Part shown: positions 32,578 to 41,379 of the stretch, piece by piece
How positions within the stretch are numbered: position 1 is the first letter of the stretch
Layout of the letters: every line of letters starts with the position of its first letter
DNA from: Sorangium cellulosum
GTDB taxonomy: Bacteria > Myxococcota_A > Polyangia > Polyangiales > Polyangiaceae
Direction of reading: 5' to 3'
Assembly (NCBI RefSeq): GCF_004135735.1
Contig: NZ_CP012670.1
Location: 9,247,501-9,311,500 of the forward strand
Length of the DNA stretch: 64,000 nt
The notes under the pieces: generated by a model
What the model was told of the DNA's origin: nothing
What the model saw: only the letters and a program-made list of their open reading frames with translations
Databases searched by the model: none
Made by a program: the position numbers and the translations under genes

Positions 32578-34174
32578 GGATCGGATAGCTCACGGTCACG
32601 ACGCCGGCGTCCGGCGGGGGGAACGACAGCCCGTAGAACGCCCGCACCACGCAGGCGACAACGCCGCTGTCCGGCAGGTCGGAGCCGCCGTTCTGGACGC
32701 TCGACACCGCGCCGTCACGGCCGATCACGAACGCGACCGAGACGCGTCCGGTGAGGTTCGGGCTGCTGCGCAGCCCGCTCTCGTAGCAGAGCCGGAAGCG
32801 ACCGAAGTTCTGGCGCACGATGCGCTGGATGACCTCGGGCGGGAGCCGGCCCGACACCGAAGGCGACCCGACCCGCATGCGCGGGGCGCTCGGCTTGTGG
32901 CCGGGGCCGCCGACGAAGCCCGATCCGCCGTGGCCAGGGCCGAACCCCTGCCCGTCGCCGAGGCCGTTGCCGCGGCCGATGGTGCCGATGGCCCCCATGC
33001 CGACGCCCAGGAAGCGGCCGCCGCCGCCCTCGCCGATGCCGGTCAGCCCGAGCCCGCCCGCGCCGCCCGACTCGCCGAGGGTCGCGTCCCACAGGGTGCC
33101 GAGCGCGCTCTTCGGGCCGTTGCCGAGCGTGTCGACGCCGCCCCAGGGCGCCGTGAGCGCGTTCGGATCGCCGCCCATGCCCGCCTGGAGCACGCCGATC
33201 ATGCCGAAGCGCGCCGCGTCCTCGAGCGCCTGCGCCCGCGAGATCCGCACGTCGCGGTTGTCCTTCGGCCCCTCGATCTCCCAGCGTCCGCCGGTCTCCT
33301 GGCTGGTCGTGCTCCCGGCCTTGCCCGACTCGCCCACCGCCGCCGCGCCCGTGCCGCCTTCCCGCTCGCCCGGGCGGCTCGCGTCCGCGTCCTGCCTCGC
33401 CTCGGGCAGCTCCCGCTCGGCGAGGGCGTCGAGCGCCTGCGCCATCAGGTAGGCCTGCTCCGAGGTCACGCCGCCCTCGTCGGCCATCGCCATCGGCGGC
33501 ATCAGCGCGGCCATGGTCGCGAGCAGGCCGACGTGGAGCGCCGTCGAGAGCGCGGCGAACGGCAGGCTGCGCCGGTCGACGCTCACCTTGCCCGCGACGC
33601 GCCGGCCCGCCCTGCCGACCGCCACCTCGAACCCGAAATCGCCGAGCTCGAGCCTCGCGCGCGCGCCGAGCGGGAGCTCGATCCGCCGCGCCCCGACGAG
33701 CTCCGCGCAGGGCACGGCGCGCCCCGACGAGATCGCCTGCGCGATCGTCATCCTGCAGTTGCCGATCTGGATCGAGCCCGACGCGCCCTCCGGGATGACC
33801 GCGCTCACCTCGCCGCCGTCTCCGACGAGCACGAGCGGCGCCCTCGCCGCGCCGAGCCGCGCGGCCGGCACGAAGACGTCGCACGCGCCGGCCGGGGCGT
33901 CGTCCTCGCCCACATGGAAGGCGCGCGGAGGGGTCAGGTGCGCGAGGTGAAGCAGGCTGTTGCCCCACCGGACGAGCACCTCGACGGACATCGCGTCGGT
34001 CTCGCACTCCTCGGCGGGCACGTCGGGCGCGCTCTTGACCAGCGCGTAGGTGTACGAGCCCTCCGGCGCGTCCTCGGGCACCCCGGGGTCGCAGGCCGGA
34101 TACGGGCTGAAGGGCAGGTTGCCAAGAAACGGATTCGAGGATGCCATGCTCGGAGCCACCTTGAACGTGTCCAT
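32555..34174 (-). CDS. AgmX/PglI C-terminal domain protein (TonB-like)
   Basis: This 539-residue single-pass protein is of a type abundant in myxobacteria, some members of which act in gliding motility or energy transduction. The N-terminal part is a cytoplasmic beta-rich, FHA-like region (about 1-200). One transmembrane segment follows (about 213-235: LPFAALSTALHVGLLATMAALMP). Next comes a long Gly-rich periplasmic stretch. It ends with the AgmX/PglI domain (about 440-539: PPEVIQRIVRQNFGRFRLCYESGLRSSPNL, then GRVSVAFVIGRDGAV), which contains a conserved disulphide-type Cys pair (RLCYESG and VACVVRAF). The ATG at 34174 (MDTFKVAPSM) was chosen over upstream frame because the extra codons are low-complexity Arg/Ala. 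Confidence 0.82.
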   Translation of the reverse strand: MDTFKVAPSMASSNPFLGNLPFSPYPACDPGVPEDAPEGSYTYALVKSAPDVPAEECETDAMSVEVLVRWGNSLLHLAHLTPPRAFHVGEDDAPAGACDVFVPAARLGAARAPLVLVGDGGEVSAVIPEGASGSIQIGNCRMTIAQAISSGRAVPCAELVGARRIELPLGARARLELGDFGFEVAVGRAGRRVAGKVSVDRRSLPFAALSTALHVGLLATMAALMPPMAMADEGGVTSEQAYLMAQALDALAERELPEARQDADASRPGEREGGTGAAAVGESGKAGSTTSQETGGRWEIEGPKDNRDVRISRAQALEDAARFGMIGVLQAGMGGDPNALTAPWGGVDTLGNGPKSALGTLWDATLGESGGAGGLGLTGIGEGGGGRFLGVGMGAIGTIGRGNGLGDGQGFGPGHGGSGFVGGPGHKPSAPRMRVGSPSVSGRLPPEVIQRIVRQNFGRFRLCYESGLRSSPNLTGRVSVAFVIGRDGAVSSVQNGGSDLPDSGVVACVVRAFYGLSFPPPDAGVVTVSYPILFSPSGG

Positions 34175-34670
34175 CTGAGACCAGCCCTTTCCCTGCTCGC
34201 GCGCGAGCGTCCCTCGCGCCGCGAGCGGCCTGAATGGCGCGAGCGCTCGAGGGCCCGCGGCCTCCCGCGCTCCCGGCGCACGCGCGGCGAGCACCGCCGC
34301 GCTCTGCGCGCGCGGAGCCTCGCGTCCACGCCCGGGATCGACAGCGCGACCCGCCCCAGGTTCCGCACCCGGGCCGCGATTTTCGGCGGGTGCTCCGGCG
34401 CGCAGGGCGACGCCCCCGCGCTCGAGCAGGAGAGAGCGTGCAGGCGCGGAGCCCCCGTGAAACCGGATCGCAACGTTCTGGCGCTCTCTGGTTCACGGCG
34501 CGGAGCCGTTCCGGAGATGCGGCCAGAAGACTCCGCTTCAGCACAGCAAGATATCGACCACGCACGCCGCAGGACGAAGCGATCTGCGCGGCGGATTGGT
34601 CACACAGCAATCGGCCGGGACACAGGAGTTGGGGTAGCCGCACGACCGTCCTCGGGCATATAGTGACGAC
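34175..34670. other. Divergent intergenic region without a gene
   Basis: This 496-bp region lies between the AgmX-like gene (-) and a Ser/Thr kinase gene (+). I see no convincing coding frame or RNA gene. GCGCGGAGCC occurs twice, near 34444 and 34498, around a loosely paired stem (CCGTGAAACC near 34455, GGTTCACGG near 34490). The kinase promoter box TATAGT lies at the right end. Confidence 0.45.
34659..34664 (+). promoter_or_regulatory. Candidate -10 box of a leaderless promoter (TATAGT)
   Basis: TATAGT is followed by 6 nt (GACGAC) and then the kinase ATG at 34671. This box is one base from the TATAAT consensus. There is no ribosome binding site between the box and the ATG, so a leaderless mRNA is likely. 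Confidence 0.5.
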
Positions 34671-36257
34671 ATGGCTGCGACCAGGAGCAGCGGTCATGAC
34701 CCGCTCATCGGCGCGACGATCGCCGGTCGATATCGGATTATCTCGCTCATCGCGCGCGGAGGTATGGGCAAGGTCTACAGGGCAGAGCAATCCGCGCTGG
34801 GCAGACTCTGCGCTCTCAAGCTCCTCTGTCCCGATGAGCGCCGCGAGCAGGATCCGGAGTTCTTCCGGCGTTTCTCTCGCGAGGCAGCGACCGCGGCGCG
34901 GCTCACCCACCCGAACTCGGTCACCGTCTTCGATTATGGCAGGGACGGCCCACTCGGCATCTACTTCATCGCCATGGAGTACATCGCCGGGCGCACGCTC
35001 CACCGGGTGCTCCATGACGAGGGCCCGCTCGCCGAGGCGCGCGCGAGCCGGATCGCGCGGCAGATCTGCCGCTCCCTGGCCGAGGCGCACGACCTCGACC
35101 TCGTGCACCGGGATCTCAAGCCGAGCAATGTGCTCCTCGTCGATCGGGGCGACGAGGAGGATCTCGTCAAGGTGCTCGACTTCGGCCTGGTCAAGGACCT
35201 CTCCGGGCAAGAGGACGACCTGACCCAGAAGGGCCTGTTCATCGGCTCTCCCAAGTACGCCGCGCCGGAGCAGGCGATGGGCAACGAGCTCTCGCCGCGC
35301 GCAGACGTCTATGCGCTCGGCGTCCTGCTCTACGAGATGCTCTGCGGCAAGGTGCCGTTCGACAGGAAGACGCCCACCGCGACCCTCATGGCCCACGTGA
35401 GCGAGCCGCCTCCGCCGCTCGCCGGCCGCGCTCCGGGCGTGCTCGTGTCACCGGCGATGGTGGCGATCGTGATGCGGTGTCTCGAGAAGAGCCCGGACAG
35501 GCGCTTTCAGTCGATGAGGGAGTGCCTCACCGCGCTCAAGCGCGCGGCGGGCGAGCCGATCGAGGTCGCGCGCACGGCAGACGAGCCGATCGAGGTCGCG
35601 CGCGCGTCGATATTCGACCTCCTGCCCACGCCGCAGCCCTGCGGCGCGCCGCCTTCCGTCCCGCCAGGCTCCGGGATGTGCCTCTCTGCCCTCACGACGC
35701 CGCTGAACGAGTCGGGTGCGTCACCCCAGCCAACGGCGCTCGACTCGCTCGCTCCTCCCCTTTTCCCTCCGACCCTGGGCGGCGCCGTCTCCCCTCCCCG
35801 CCACCGGCCCTTGTCTCTCTACATCGTGGCGGTCGCCGCGGCGGTCGTCGGCGGCGGCCTCGTGCTGACGCTCGGCGGGCGCGCGCGCGGACCGGACGTC
35901 GCGAGCGCCCCCGCGCACGGCGGGTCCGACCGCGTAGCGACCGCCGTGCCCGCCCGGCCGCCGGCGCCCGGCCCGGCCGAGTTCAGGATCGTGAGGATCG
36001 AGAGCGCCCCGCCGGGCGCTCGCGTCGCCGATCGCGGCACGGAGGTCTGCCTGGCGACGCCGTGCCGCCTCGTCCTGCAGGGCGCCGACGGACAGGCCGA
36101 GCACCGGCTCGAGCTGACCAAGCCCGGCTTCAACCCGACCCTGCTGCTCGTGCGCCCCGAGGACGAGATCGCCTCGGCGAAGCTCGAGGCCCTCCCGGCC
36201 GGGGCCGCGCAGCAGCGCGCCGCGCGGAGGGGGACGTGCGCACCCGGCACGCGGTGA
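34671..36257 (+). CDS. Membrane Ser/Thr protein kinase with PEGA-like tail
   Basis: This 528-residue Hanks-type kinase has its kinase domain at about residues 22-290. It shows the Gly loop ARGGMGKVY, Lys in CALKLL, the catalytic loop HRDLKPSNVLL, DFGLVKDL, and an activation segment ending in GSPKYAAPEQ. All catalytic residues are present, so it should be active. A Pro-rich linker leads to a transmembrane helix (about 385-407: LYIVAVAAAVVGGGLVLTL), then a small beta domain resembling PEGA (IESAPPGARVADRGTEVCLATPCRLVL). The exterior domain may sense wall or matrix signals. A 24-bp direct repeat in the linker encodes DEPIEVAR twice. It is followed on the same strand by an AMIN-like lipoprotein gene. 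Confidence 0.93.
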   Translation: MAATRSSGHDPLIGATIAGRYRIISLIARGGMGKVYRAEQSALGRLCALKLLCPDERREQDPEFFRRFSREAATAARLTHPNSVTVFDYGRDGPLGIYFIAMEYIAGRTLHRVLHDEGPLAEARASRIARQICRSLAEAHDLDLVHRDLKPSNVLLVDRGDEEDLVKVLDFGLVKDLSGQEDDLTQKGLFIGSPKYAAPEQAMGNELSPRADVYALGVLLYEMLCGKVPFDRKTPTATLMAHVSEPPPPLAGRAPGVLVSPAMVAIVMRCLEKSPDRRFQSMRECLTALKRAAGEPIEVARTADEPIEVARASIFDLLPTPQPCGAPPSVPPGSGMCLSALTTPLNESGASPQPTALDSLAPPLFPPTLGGAVSPPRHRPLSLYIVAVAAAVVGGGLVLTLGGRARGPDVASAPAHGGSDRVATAVPARPPAPGPAEFRIVRIESAPPGARVADRGTEVCLATPCRLVLQGADGQAEHRLELTKPGFNPTLLLVRPEDEIASAKLEALPAGAAQQRAARRGTCAPGTR

Positions 36258-36331
36258 CGACGGCCGGCGCGTCGCGCGTCGCCACGGACGAGGTGGACGC
36301 GCGGCCGCCGTGGATCCATGGAAAGGGCCTC

Positions 36332-36964
36332 ATGAGAACCGCGGACCTGCTGCTCGCAGCCGCGACCGTGTCGCTCGCCGCGGGTTGCCGGGGCGGCGCC
36401 GGCAGCGAGCCCGCCCAGCCCATCCCGCACGTCACGCCGATCGACACGCGCGCCCACGAGCCGGTCGCGGACGACGTGCCGCTCACGCCGCGGCCGCCGA
36501 AGCAGGTGGACGCGGCGGGCGCGGACACGTTCGAGGGCACCGCGGGAGTCACCGACAAGCCGCGCCCGGACGCGAAGCCCTCGGTCTTGCGCGACGTCCG
36601 GGCAGCCGGGCACGAGCACTACGACCGCGTCGTCTTCGAGTTCGAGGGGGACACGCTCCCTGGCTATCATGTCGAGTACATCGACCGGCCGGTGCGGCAG
36701 TGCGGCTCGGGCGAGGTGACCGAGGTCGCCGGCGACGGCTGGCTCGCCGTGCGCATGACCCCCGCCGCGGCGCACACGGAGGCCGGGCGAGCGACGATCC
36801 CGTTCCGCGAGCGGAAGCTCGCGCTCGGCGTGATCGAGGAGCTCGAGCGCACGTGCGACTTCGAGGGTGAGGTGACGTGGGTCGTCGGCGTCTCGTCGCC
36901 GAACAGGTACCGCGTGCTCGAGCTGACCCGGCCCGCGCGGCTCGTGATCGACGTGAAGCGCTGA
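36332..36964 (+). CDS. AMIN-like domain lipoprotein
   Basis: This 210-residue protein has a lipoprotein signal (LLLAAATVSLAAGC, Cys19) followed by a disordered linker. A beta-rich C-terminal domain begins VLRDVRAAGHEHYDRVVFEFEGD and ends RVLELTRPARLVIDVKR. That pattern resembles AMIN-like domains, which bind peptidoglycan or guide envelope proteins to division or pore sites. The ATG lies 8 nt after GAAAGGG. The gene starts 74 bp after the kinase and probably shares its transcript, which may link kinase signalling to the cell wall. Confidence 0.8.
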   Translation: MRTADLLLAAATVSLAAGCRGGAGSEPAQPIPHVTPIDTRAHEPVADDVPLTPRPPKQVDAAGADTFEGTAGVTDKPRPDAKPSVLRDVRAAGHEHYDRVVFEFEGDTLPGYHVEYIDRPVRQCGSGEVTEVAGDGWLAVRMTPAAAHTEAGRATIPFRERKLALGVIEELERTCDFEGEVTWVVGVSSPNRYRVLELTRPARLVIDVKR

Positions 36965-37041
36965 CGGTCCGCCGGGCGGGCCCCGGCGCATCGCCAGCGC
37001 GCCGCGCCCAGGCGGCGAGGCCGCGGCGTGCGCGCCGCCGC

Positions 37042-38283
37042 TCAGCCGCCGAGCCCTGGCCCGGCCTCGCCGGGCCCCTCGGGCCTGTGGCGCTCCGGCA
37101 GCGACGCGTCCGCCGCCCTGGGCGGGGGCAACCGCCTCGCGGGCACCGTGATGTGCTGCAACGCCTGCGGGGCGGCCGGCCCGCCTCGCCGCGGGATGTT
37201 GTAGACGCGCCGCGCCTGGATCAACGAGGATCGCAGCCCGTTGGCCCGCTTGATCGCCTCCACGGTGGTGCCGTACCGCCGCGCGAGCCAGCCCAGGGTC
37301 TGCCCCTTCTTCACCCGGTGACGCACGTAGTAGGTCCTCGGCTTGATCGCCTTGTGCTTCAAGAGCAGCGGATACGCGCGCGCGGCCGATTCCTGCGCGA
37401 TGGGGCTGTAGAACCGGATGTGAATGTGGCTCGCGTGCCCCCGGGCATGGCGGATGAGCGGGCGCGGCTTCCTCGACCCGAACTGGAAGATGTCGTCGAG
37501 CCAGTCCTTGTCCTCGCCGATCTTGAGCGCGTGCTCCTTGAGCAGCCGCTGCACGCTGCTGTCGATGAGGATGAGCTCCACATCGGTCTCGGTGATGAGC
37601 GACCGGATGAACGCCCAGGTGCGCTCCCGGTCGAGGTTCGCGGCCGTGGCCCGCTGGTACCAGCGGTGCTGCGCGTCGAGGAAATAGCTGATGTCGACGT
37701 CGCGGCCGGCCTGATGGCTCTTGTGCGGGGAGAGATAGCCGCCGCCCCGGGCGCTGATGTGGCCGATGTAGAGCTTCGGGCTGCCCGGGAACTGCCGGTG
37801 CACCTCCGCGATGGCCCGCTCCAGCGCCTCGACCGTCTCGCGCGTCCCCCAGGCGTGGTTCGGATCGACGAGCTCCCACCGCTCGCTCTCGGGCATCCGG
37901 ACCGCATTGACCAGCGCGCCTGCGTTGGTGGGGCCCACCGACATCGGCCCGAGCGCCGCCGGGTCCGTCGTGAGCAGCTCCTCGATCTGGGCCTCGGTCA
38001 TCGCCGCGAGCGGCGATCGCGCCGCCGTGCCGGCGCCCGGCTCCGCCGGCAGCTCCGGGCCGTCATCGACCTCGTCGTCCTCCTCCTCGGCCTCGTGGAT
38101 GTCCGCGGCCTCCTCCTCCGGAGCCCCGGGCGCGGCCGCCGGCGCGGCGCCGCGCTGCTCCACGGAGACCGACGCGGCGGCGCGCAGCAGGCCTTCCTTG
38201 GCTCGCGCCGCCTCCGGCGCCTTGGCGACACAGCCTGCGAGGATGAGGGCGCAGATGACGGAAACGAAGCTGCTGCGGCCCAT
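37042..38283 (-). CDS. MepA-type (M74) murein endopeptidase with LysM domain
   Basis: This 413-residue predicted lipoprotein (lipobox ILAGC) begins with an acidic linker, then has a peptidase domain like penicillin-insensitive murein endopeptidase MepA. The zinc ligand motifs are visible: HKSHQAGRDVDISYF and HARGHASHIHIRFYSP. A LysM peptidoglycan-binding domain follows (about 325-370: HRVKKGQTLGWLARRYGTTVEAIKRANGL). The fusion of M74 peptidase and LysM differs from E. coli MepA, which has no LysM. It would cut D-Ala-meso-DAP cross-links. It is convergent with the AMIN-like lipoprotein gene. TATAGT lies 9 nt before the ATG. Confidence 0.88.
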   Translation of the reverse strand: MGRSSFVSVICALILAGCVAKAPEAARAKEGLLRAAASVSVEQRGAAPAAAPGAPEEEAADIHEAEEEDDEVDDGPELPAEPGAGTAARSPLAAMTEAQIEELLTTDPAALGPMSVGPTNAGALVNAVRMPESERWELVDPNHAWGTRETVEALERAIAEVHRQFPGSPKLYIGHISARGGGYLSPHKSHQAGRDVDISYFLDAQHRWYQRATAANLDRERTWAFIRSLITETDVELILIDSSVQRLLKEHALKIGEDKDWLDDIFQFGSRKPRPLIRHARGHASHIHIRFYSPIAQESAARAYPLLLKHKAIKPRTYYVRHRVKKGQTLGWLARRYGTTVEAIKRANGLRSSLIQARRVYNIPRRGGPAAPQALQHITVPARRLPPPRAADASLPERHRPEGPGEAGPGLGG

Positions 38284-38292
38284 CGGGCGCGC

Positions 38293-38298
38293 ACTATA
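38293..38298 (-). promoter_or_regulatory. Candidate -10 box (TATAGT) close to the endopeptidase start
   Basis: On the minus strand TATAGT ends 9 nt before the ATG at 38283, so transcription would start at, or a few bases before, the start codon. The ATG has no Shine-Dalgarno site. Confidence 0.45.
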
Positions 38299-38388
38299 CC
38301 GACCCGCGGATGTCGCGCCAACCGCGGCCCCGCGGACGCCCCGCGCGCCTCAGGACACCTGTTCAGCGCCGGGACGCCCGGCGCGGCC

Positions 38389-38505
38389 GCGCTCCGGCCG
38401 GCAACGCAGGTGCGCTCCGGCCGGCAACGCAGGTGCGCGCTGGCCGGCGACGCAGGTGCGCGCTGGCCGGCGACGCGGCCGCGCTCCGGCCGGCCACGCG
38501 GGGAG
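38389..38505. repeat. Roughly 23-bp GC-rich tandem repeat between divergent genes
   Basis: Five degenerate units start with GCGCT at 38389, 38412, 38437, 38460 and 38481 (spacing 21-25 bp), each containing a GGCCGGC core followed by ACGC. The array lies between the endopeptidase promoter and the recD2 start. It has no spacers and is not a CRISPR. The repeated GGCCGGC palindromes could bind a protein or form small hairpins. Confidence 0.7.
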
Positions 38506-38572
38506 TAGACGCTGCCCCTCGCGGCGCACGAGGACGTTGCCGCCGGCGCGCGGGCAGCTACATGCTGCCCTC

Positions 38573-41020
38573 GTGCAACGGTCCCAGCGGAGCGGCCGCC
38601 CCGATCGGGCGGCCCCGGGAGGCGGCGGGGCCCGGGGGGCAGCCGCGCCGGCGCCACGGCCGGCGCCGGACGGCGCGCCGCGCCCACACGACGGCGGCGA
38701 GCGTCCGGCGGGCAGCGGCGAACGCCAGGCGGGCGGCGGGGGCCAGCAGAAGCTCTTCTCGGCCAGGGAGGTGGCCGGCGACGGGACCGCGACGATCGAG
38801 GGCGAGGTCGTCCGGGTCACCTACGAGAGCGAGTCGAGCGGCTTCCGGGTGCTGCGGGTGGAGGTCACGCCCGGCGCCGTGCCCGAGGTCTGGGTCGGGG
38901 TGTTCCCGCAGGTCTGCCCCGGCACGCGCGTGCGGGCGACCGGGCGGTACGAGCGGGATCCCCGGCACGGCGAGCAGCTCAAGGTCGCGACGCTGCTGCC
39001 GATCGCGCCCGCCACGCTCGACGGGCTCGAGCGCTACCTCGGCTCCGGCATGGTGCCGGGCATCGGCCCCGCCTACGCGAAGCGGATCGTGGAGGCGTTC
39101 GGCGCCGAGACGCTGGAGATCCTCGATCGGTCGCCGGAGCGGCTCGCCGAGGTCCCGGGGCTCGGCCAGCGGAGGGCGCAGGCCGTCGCGAAGGCGTGGG
39201 CGGCGCAGCGCGCGATCGGGGCCATCATGATCTTCCTCCAGGCGCACGGCGCGTCCCCGGCGCTCGCGAGCCGCATCTACAGGCGGTTCGGCCCCCACGC
39301 CATCGACATCGTCTCCCGCTCGCCGTACCGGCTCGCGCTCGACGTGTGGGGCATCGGGTTCAAGACCGCCGACCGGATCGCGCGCTCGATCGGCGTCCGG
39401 GCGGACTCGCCGGAGCGGGCGCAGGCGGGCGTGCTGCAGACGCTCGTCGACCTGTCCACCCGCGGGCACACGCTCGCGGAGCGGGCGGAGCTCGCGGCGC
39501 TCGCCGCGACGATGCTCGAGCGCGACGCCGCCGAGGTCGACGGCGCGATCGACGCGCTCGCGGCGAGCGGCCACGTGCGCGTCGAGGAGCTGTCGACCGG
39601 CGAGGTGGCCGTCTACCCGAAGGACCTCCACGAGGCCGAGGTGCGGCTGGCGCGCCGGCTGCGCTCGATGCTGGCGGGCGGCGAGGACGACGCCTCGGAC
39701 GCGGCCCGCCTCGCGGAGGGCGTCGGCGCGGCGCTCGCCGCCTTCGAGGAGAAGACGAAGGTCTCGCTGGCGCCGGCGCAGCGGGCGGCCGTGGAGCAGG
39801 CCGCGCGGAACAAGGTGCTCGTCATCACGGGCGGCCCGGGCGTGGGCAAGACGACCATCGTCCGGGCCATCCTCGCGCTCTTCGATCGCGCCCGGCTGCC
39901 GGTCCGGCTCGCCGCGCCCACGGGCCGCGCCGCCAAGCGGATGAGCGAGGCGACCGGGCGCGAGGCCGTCACCCTCCACCGGATGCTGGAGTTCGATCCG
40001 AAGCAACGCAAGTTCGGGCGCCAGCGGGGCCGGCCGATCGAGGCGGCGGCGATCGTGGTCGACGAGGCGTCGATGCTCGACCTCGCGCTCGCCGACGCGC
40101 TCCTGCAGGCCACGGCCGACGCCGCGCGGCTCGTGCTGGTCGGCGACGTCGATCAGCTCCCGTCGGTCGGGCCGGGCGCGGTGCTGCGGGACGTGATCGC
40201 CTCGGGCGAGGTGCCCACGGTGCGGCTCACGCAGATCTTCCGGCAGGCCGAGGGCAGCCTCATCGTCCGGAACGCGCACCGCATCCACGACGGCGAGCCG
40301 CCGGAGGGCGCGCGCGGGCCCGGCGGCGAGTTCTACGTCATCGAGCGGACCGAGGCCGAGGCCGCGGCGGAGCTGATCCTCCACCTCGTCACCGAGCGCA
40401 TCGCCAAGGGGTTCGGGCTCGATCCGCGGCGGGACGTCCAGGTGCTGACGCCGATGCACAAGGGCGAGGCGGGCGCGATCGCCCTGAACGCGCGCCTCCA
40501 GGCGGCGCTCAACCCCGAGGGCCCGAGCGTGACGCGCGGCGCGCGCACGCTGCGGCTCGGCGACAAGGTGATGCAGCTCCGCAACGACTACGACCGCGAG
40601 GTGTACAACGGCGACGTCGGGTTCATCACGGACGTCAACGCGGAGGAACGGAAGCTCCTGGTCCGCTTCGACGATCGCGAGGTCAGCTACGAGGAGGCGG
40701 AGCTCGACGAGCTGACGCTCGCCTACGCGACGAGCATCCACAAGAGCCAGGGGAGCGAGTACCCGGCCGTGATCGTGCCGATCCTCACCCAGCACTTCGT
40801 CATGCTGTCGAGGAACCTCATCTACACGGCGGTCACGCGCGGCAAGCGGCTCGTGGTGCTCGTCGCGGACCCGCGGGCGGTGTCGCTGGCGCTGGCGGAG
40901 ACCCGGCGGGAGGACCGTCGCACGCACCTCGCCGAGCGGTTGCGCGGCGCGGCGCCGGCGCACGTCGGGTCCGTGCGCGAGCCCAAGGCGGCCCTCGCCG
41001 CCGGCCCGCGGCTCGACTAG
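38573..41020 (+). CDS. recD2: RecD2-type SF1 DNA helicase
   Basis: This 815-residue 5'-3' DNA helicase is of the RecD2 family (RecD without RecBC). A disordered basic N-terminus is followed by an OB-like and helix-hairpin-helix region (GSGMVPGIGPAYAKRIVEAFG, then VPGLGQRRAQAVAKAW). Then come the helicase motors: Walker A ITGGPGVGKTTI near residue 420, Walker B IVVDEASMLD, motif III LVGDVDQLPSVGPG, LTQIFRQ and the C-terminal YATSIHKSQGSEYPAVIVP. The role is in DNA repair and recombination. The GTG at 38573 was chosen as the nearest start before the folded region; the first 70 residues are low-complexity and the true start may lie further in. Confidence 0.9.
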   Translation: MQRSQRSGRPDRAAPGGGGARGAAAPAPRPAPDGAPRPHDGGERPAGSGERQAGGGGQQKLFSAREVAGDGTATIEGEVVRVTYESESSGFRVLRVEVTPGAVPEVWVGVFPQVCPGTRVRATGRYERDPRHGEQLKVATLLPIAPATLDGLERYLGSGMVPGIGPAYAKRIVEAFGAETLEILDRSPERLAEVPGLGQRRAQAVAKAWAAQRAIGAIMIFLQAHGASPALASRIYRRFGPHAIDIVSRSPYRLALDVWGIGFKTADRIARSIGVRADSPERAQAGVLQTLVDLSTRGHTLAERAELAALAATMLERDAAEVDGAIDALAASGHVRVEELSTGEVAVYPKDLHEAEVRLARRLRSMLAGGEDDASDAARLAEGVGAALAAFEEKTKVSLAPAQRAAVEQAARNKVLVITGGPGVGKTTIVRAILALFDRARLPVRLAAPTGRAAKRMSEATGREAVTLHRMLEFDPKQRKFGRQRGRPIEAAAIVVDEASMLDLALADALLQATADAARLVLVGDVDQLPSVGPGAVLRDVIASGEVPTVRLTQIFRQAEGSLIVRNAHRIHDGEPPEGARGPGGEFYVIERTEAEAAAELILHLVTERIAKGFGLDPRRDVQVLTPMHKGEAGAIALNARLQAALNPEGPSVTRGARTLRLGDKVMQLRNDYDREVYNGDVGFITDVNAEERKLLVRFDDREVSYEEAELDELTLAYATSIHKSQGSEYPAVIVPILTQHFVMLSRNLIYTAVTRGKRLVVLVADPRAVSLALAETRREDRRTHLAERLRGAAPAHVGSVREPKAALAAGPRLD

Positions 41021-41379
41021 GACGGCGGCCCGAGAGGGCGAGCGACATGGGCGTCCGAGACAGCGACAACGACGACGACAGACACGATCACGATCCCACG
41101 ATCGCGCGCGGCGAGGAGGCGCGCGCCGGGTCCACGGCCACAGGCACGCAGGGGGCGGCGCGGCTCGCGTGGAGCGCGAGGGGCATGGCGAGCGCAGCAG
41201 GCGTGACCAGAGCCCGCGCGCTGAGAGCTCCCCCGTTGCCGGGCTGGGCCCACCCTGCTAGCGTTCGCGCCCCCTCTACACGAACGACTGCCCTCATTCC
41301 AGCGCGCAGGGTACCGGGGCGAGGCTGGGCGTTTCCTGCCCCTCGGCGCGCGTGGGGGAAAGATCTCGGAGCATCGACG
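41021..41379. other. Intergenic region, no supported gene
   Basis: This 359-bp stretch lies between recD2 and a TPR gene. It is open in the frame of the TPR gene from an ATG at 41047 (MGVRDSDNDDD and an Asp/His-rich start). However, the sequence is low-complexity and a good CGGAG site precedes the downstream ATG at 41380, so I regard it as leader. No hairpin or promoter stands out. Confidence 0.5.

Noticed and set aside
41047..41379. N-terminal extension of the TPR protein from the ATG at 41047
   Set aside because: The extra 111 codons are low-complexity, and a proper Shine-Dalgarno site precedes the ATG at 41380.
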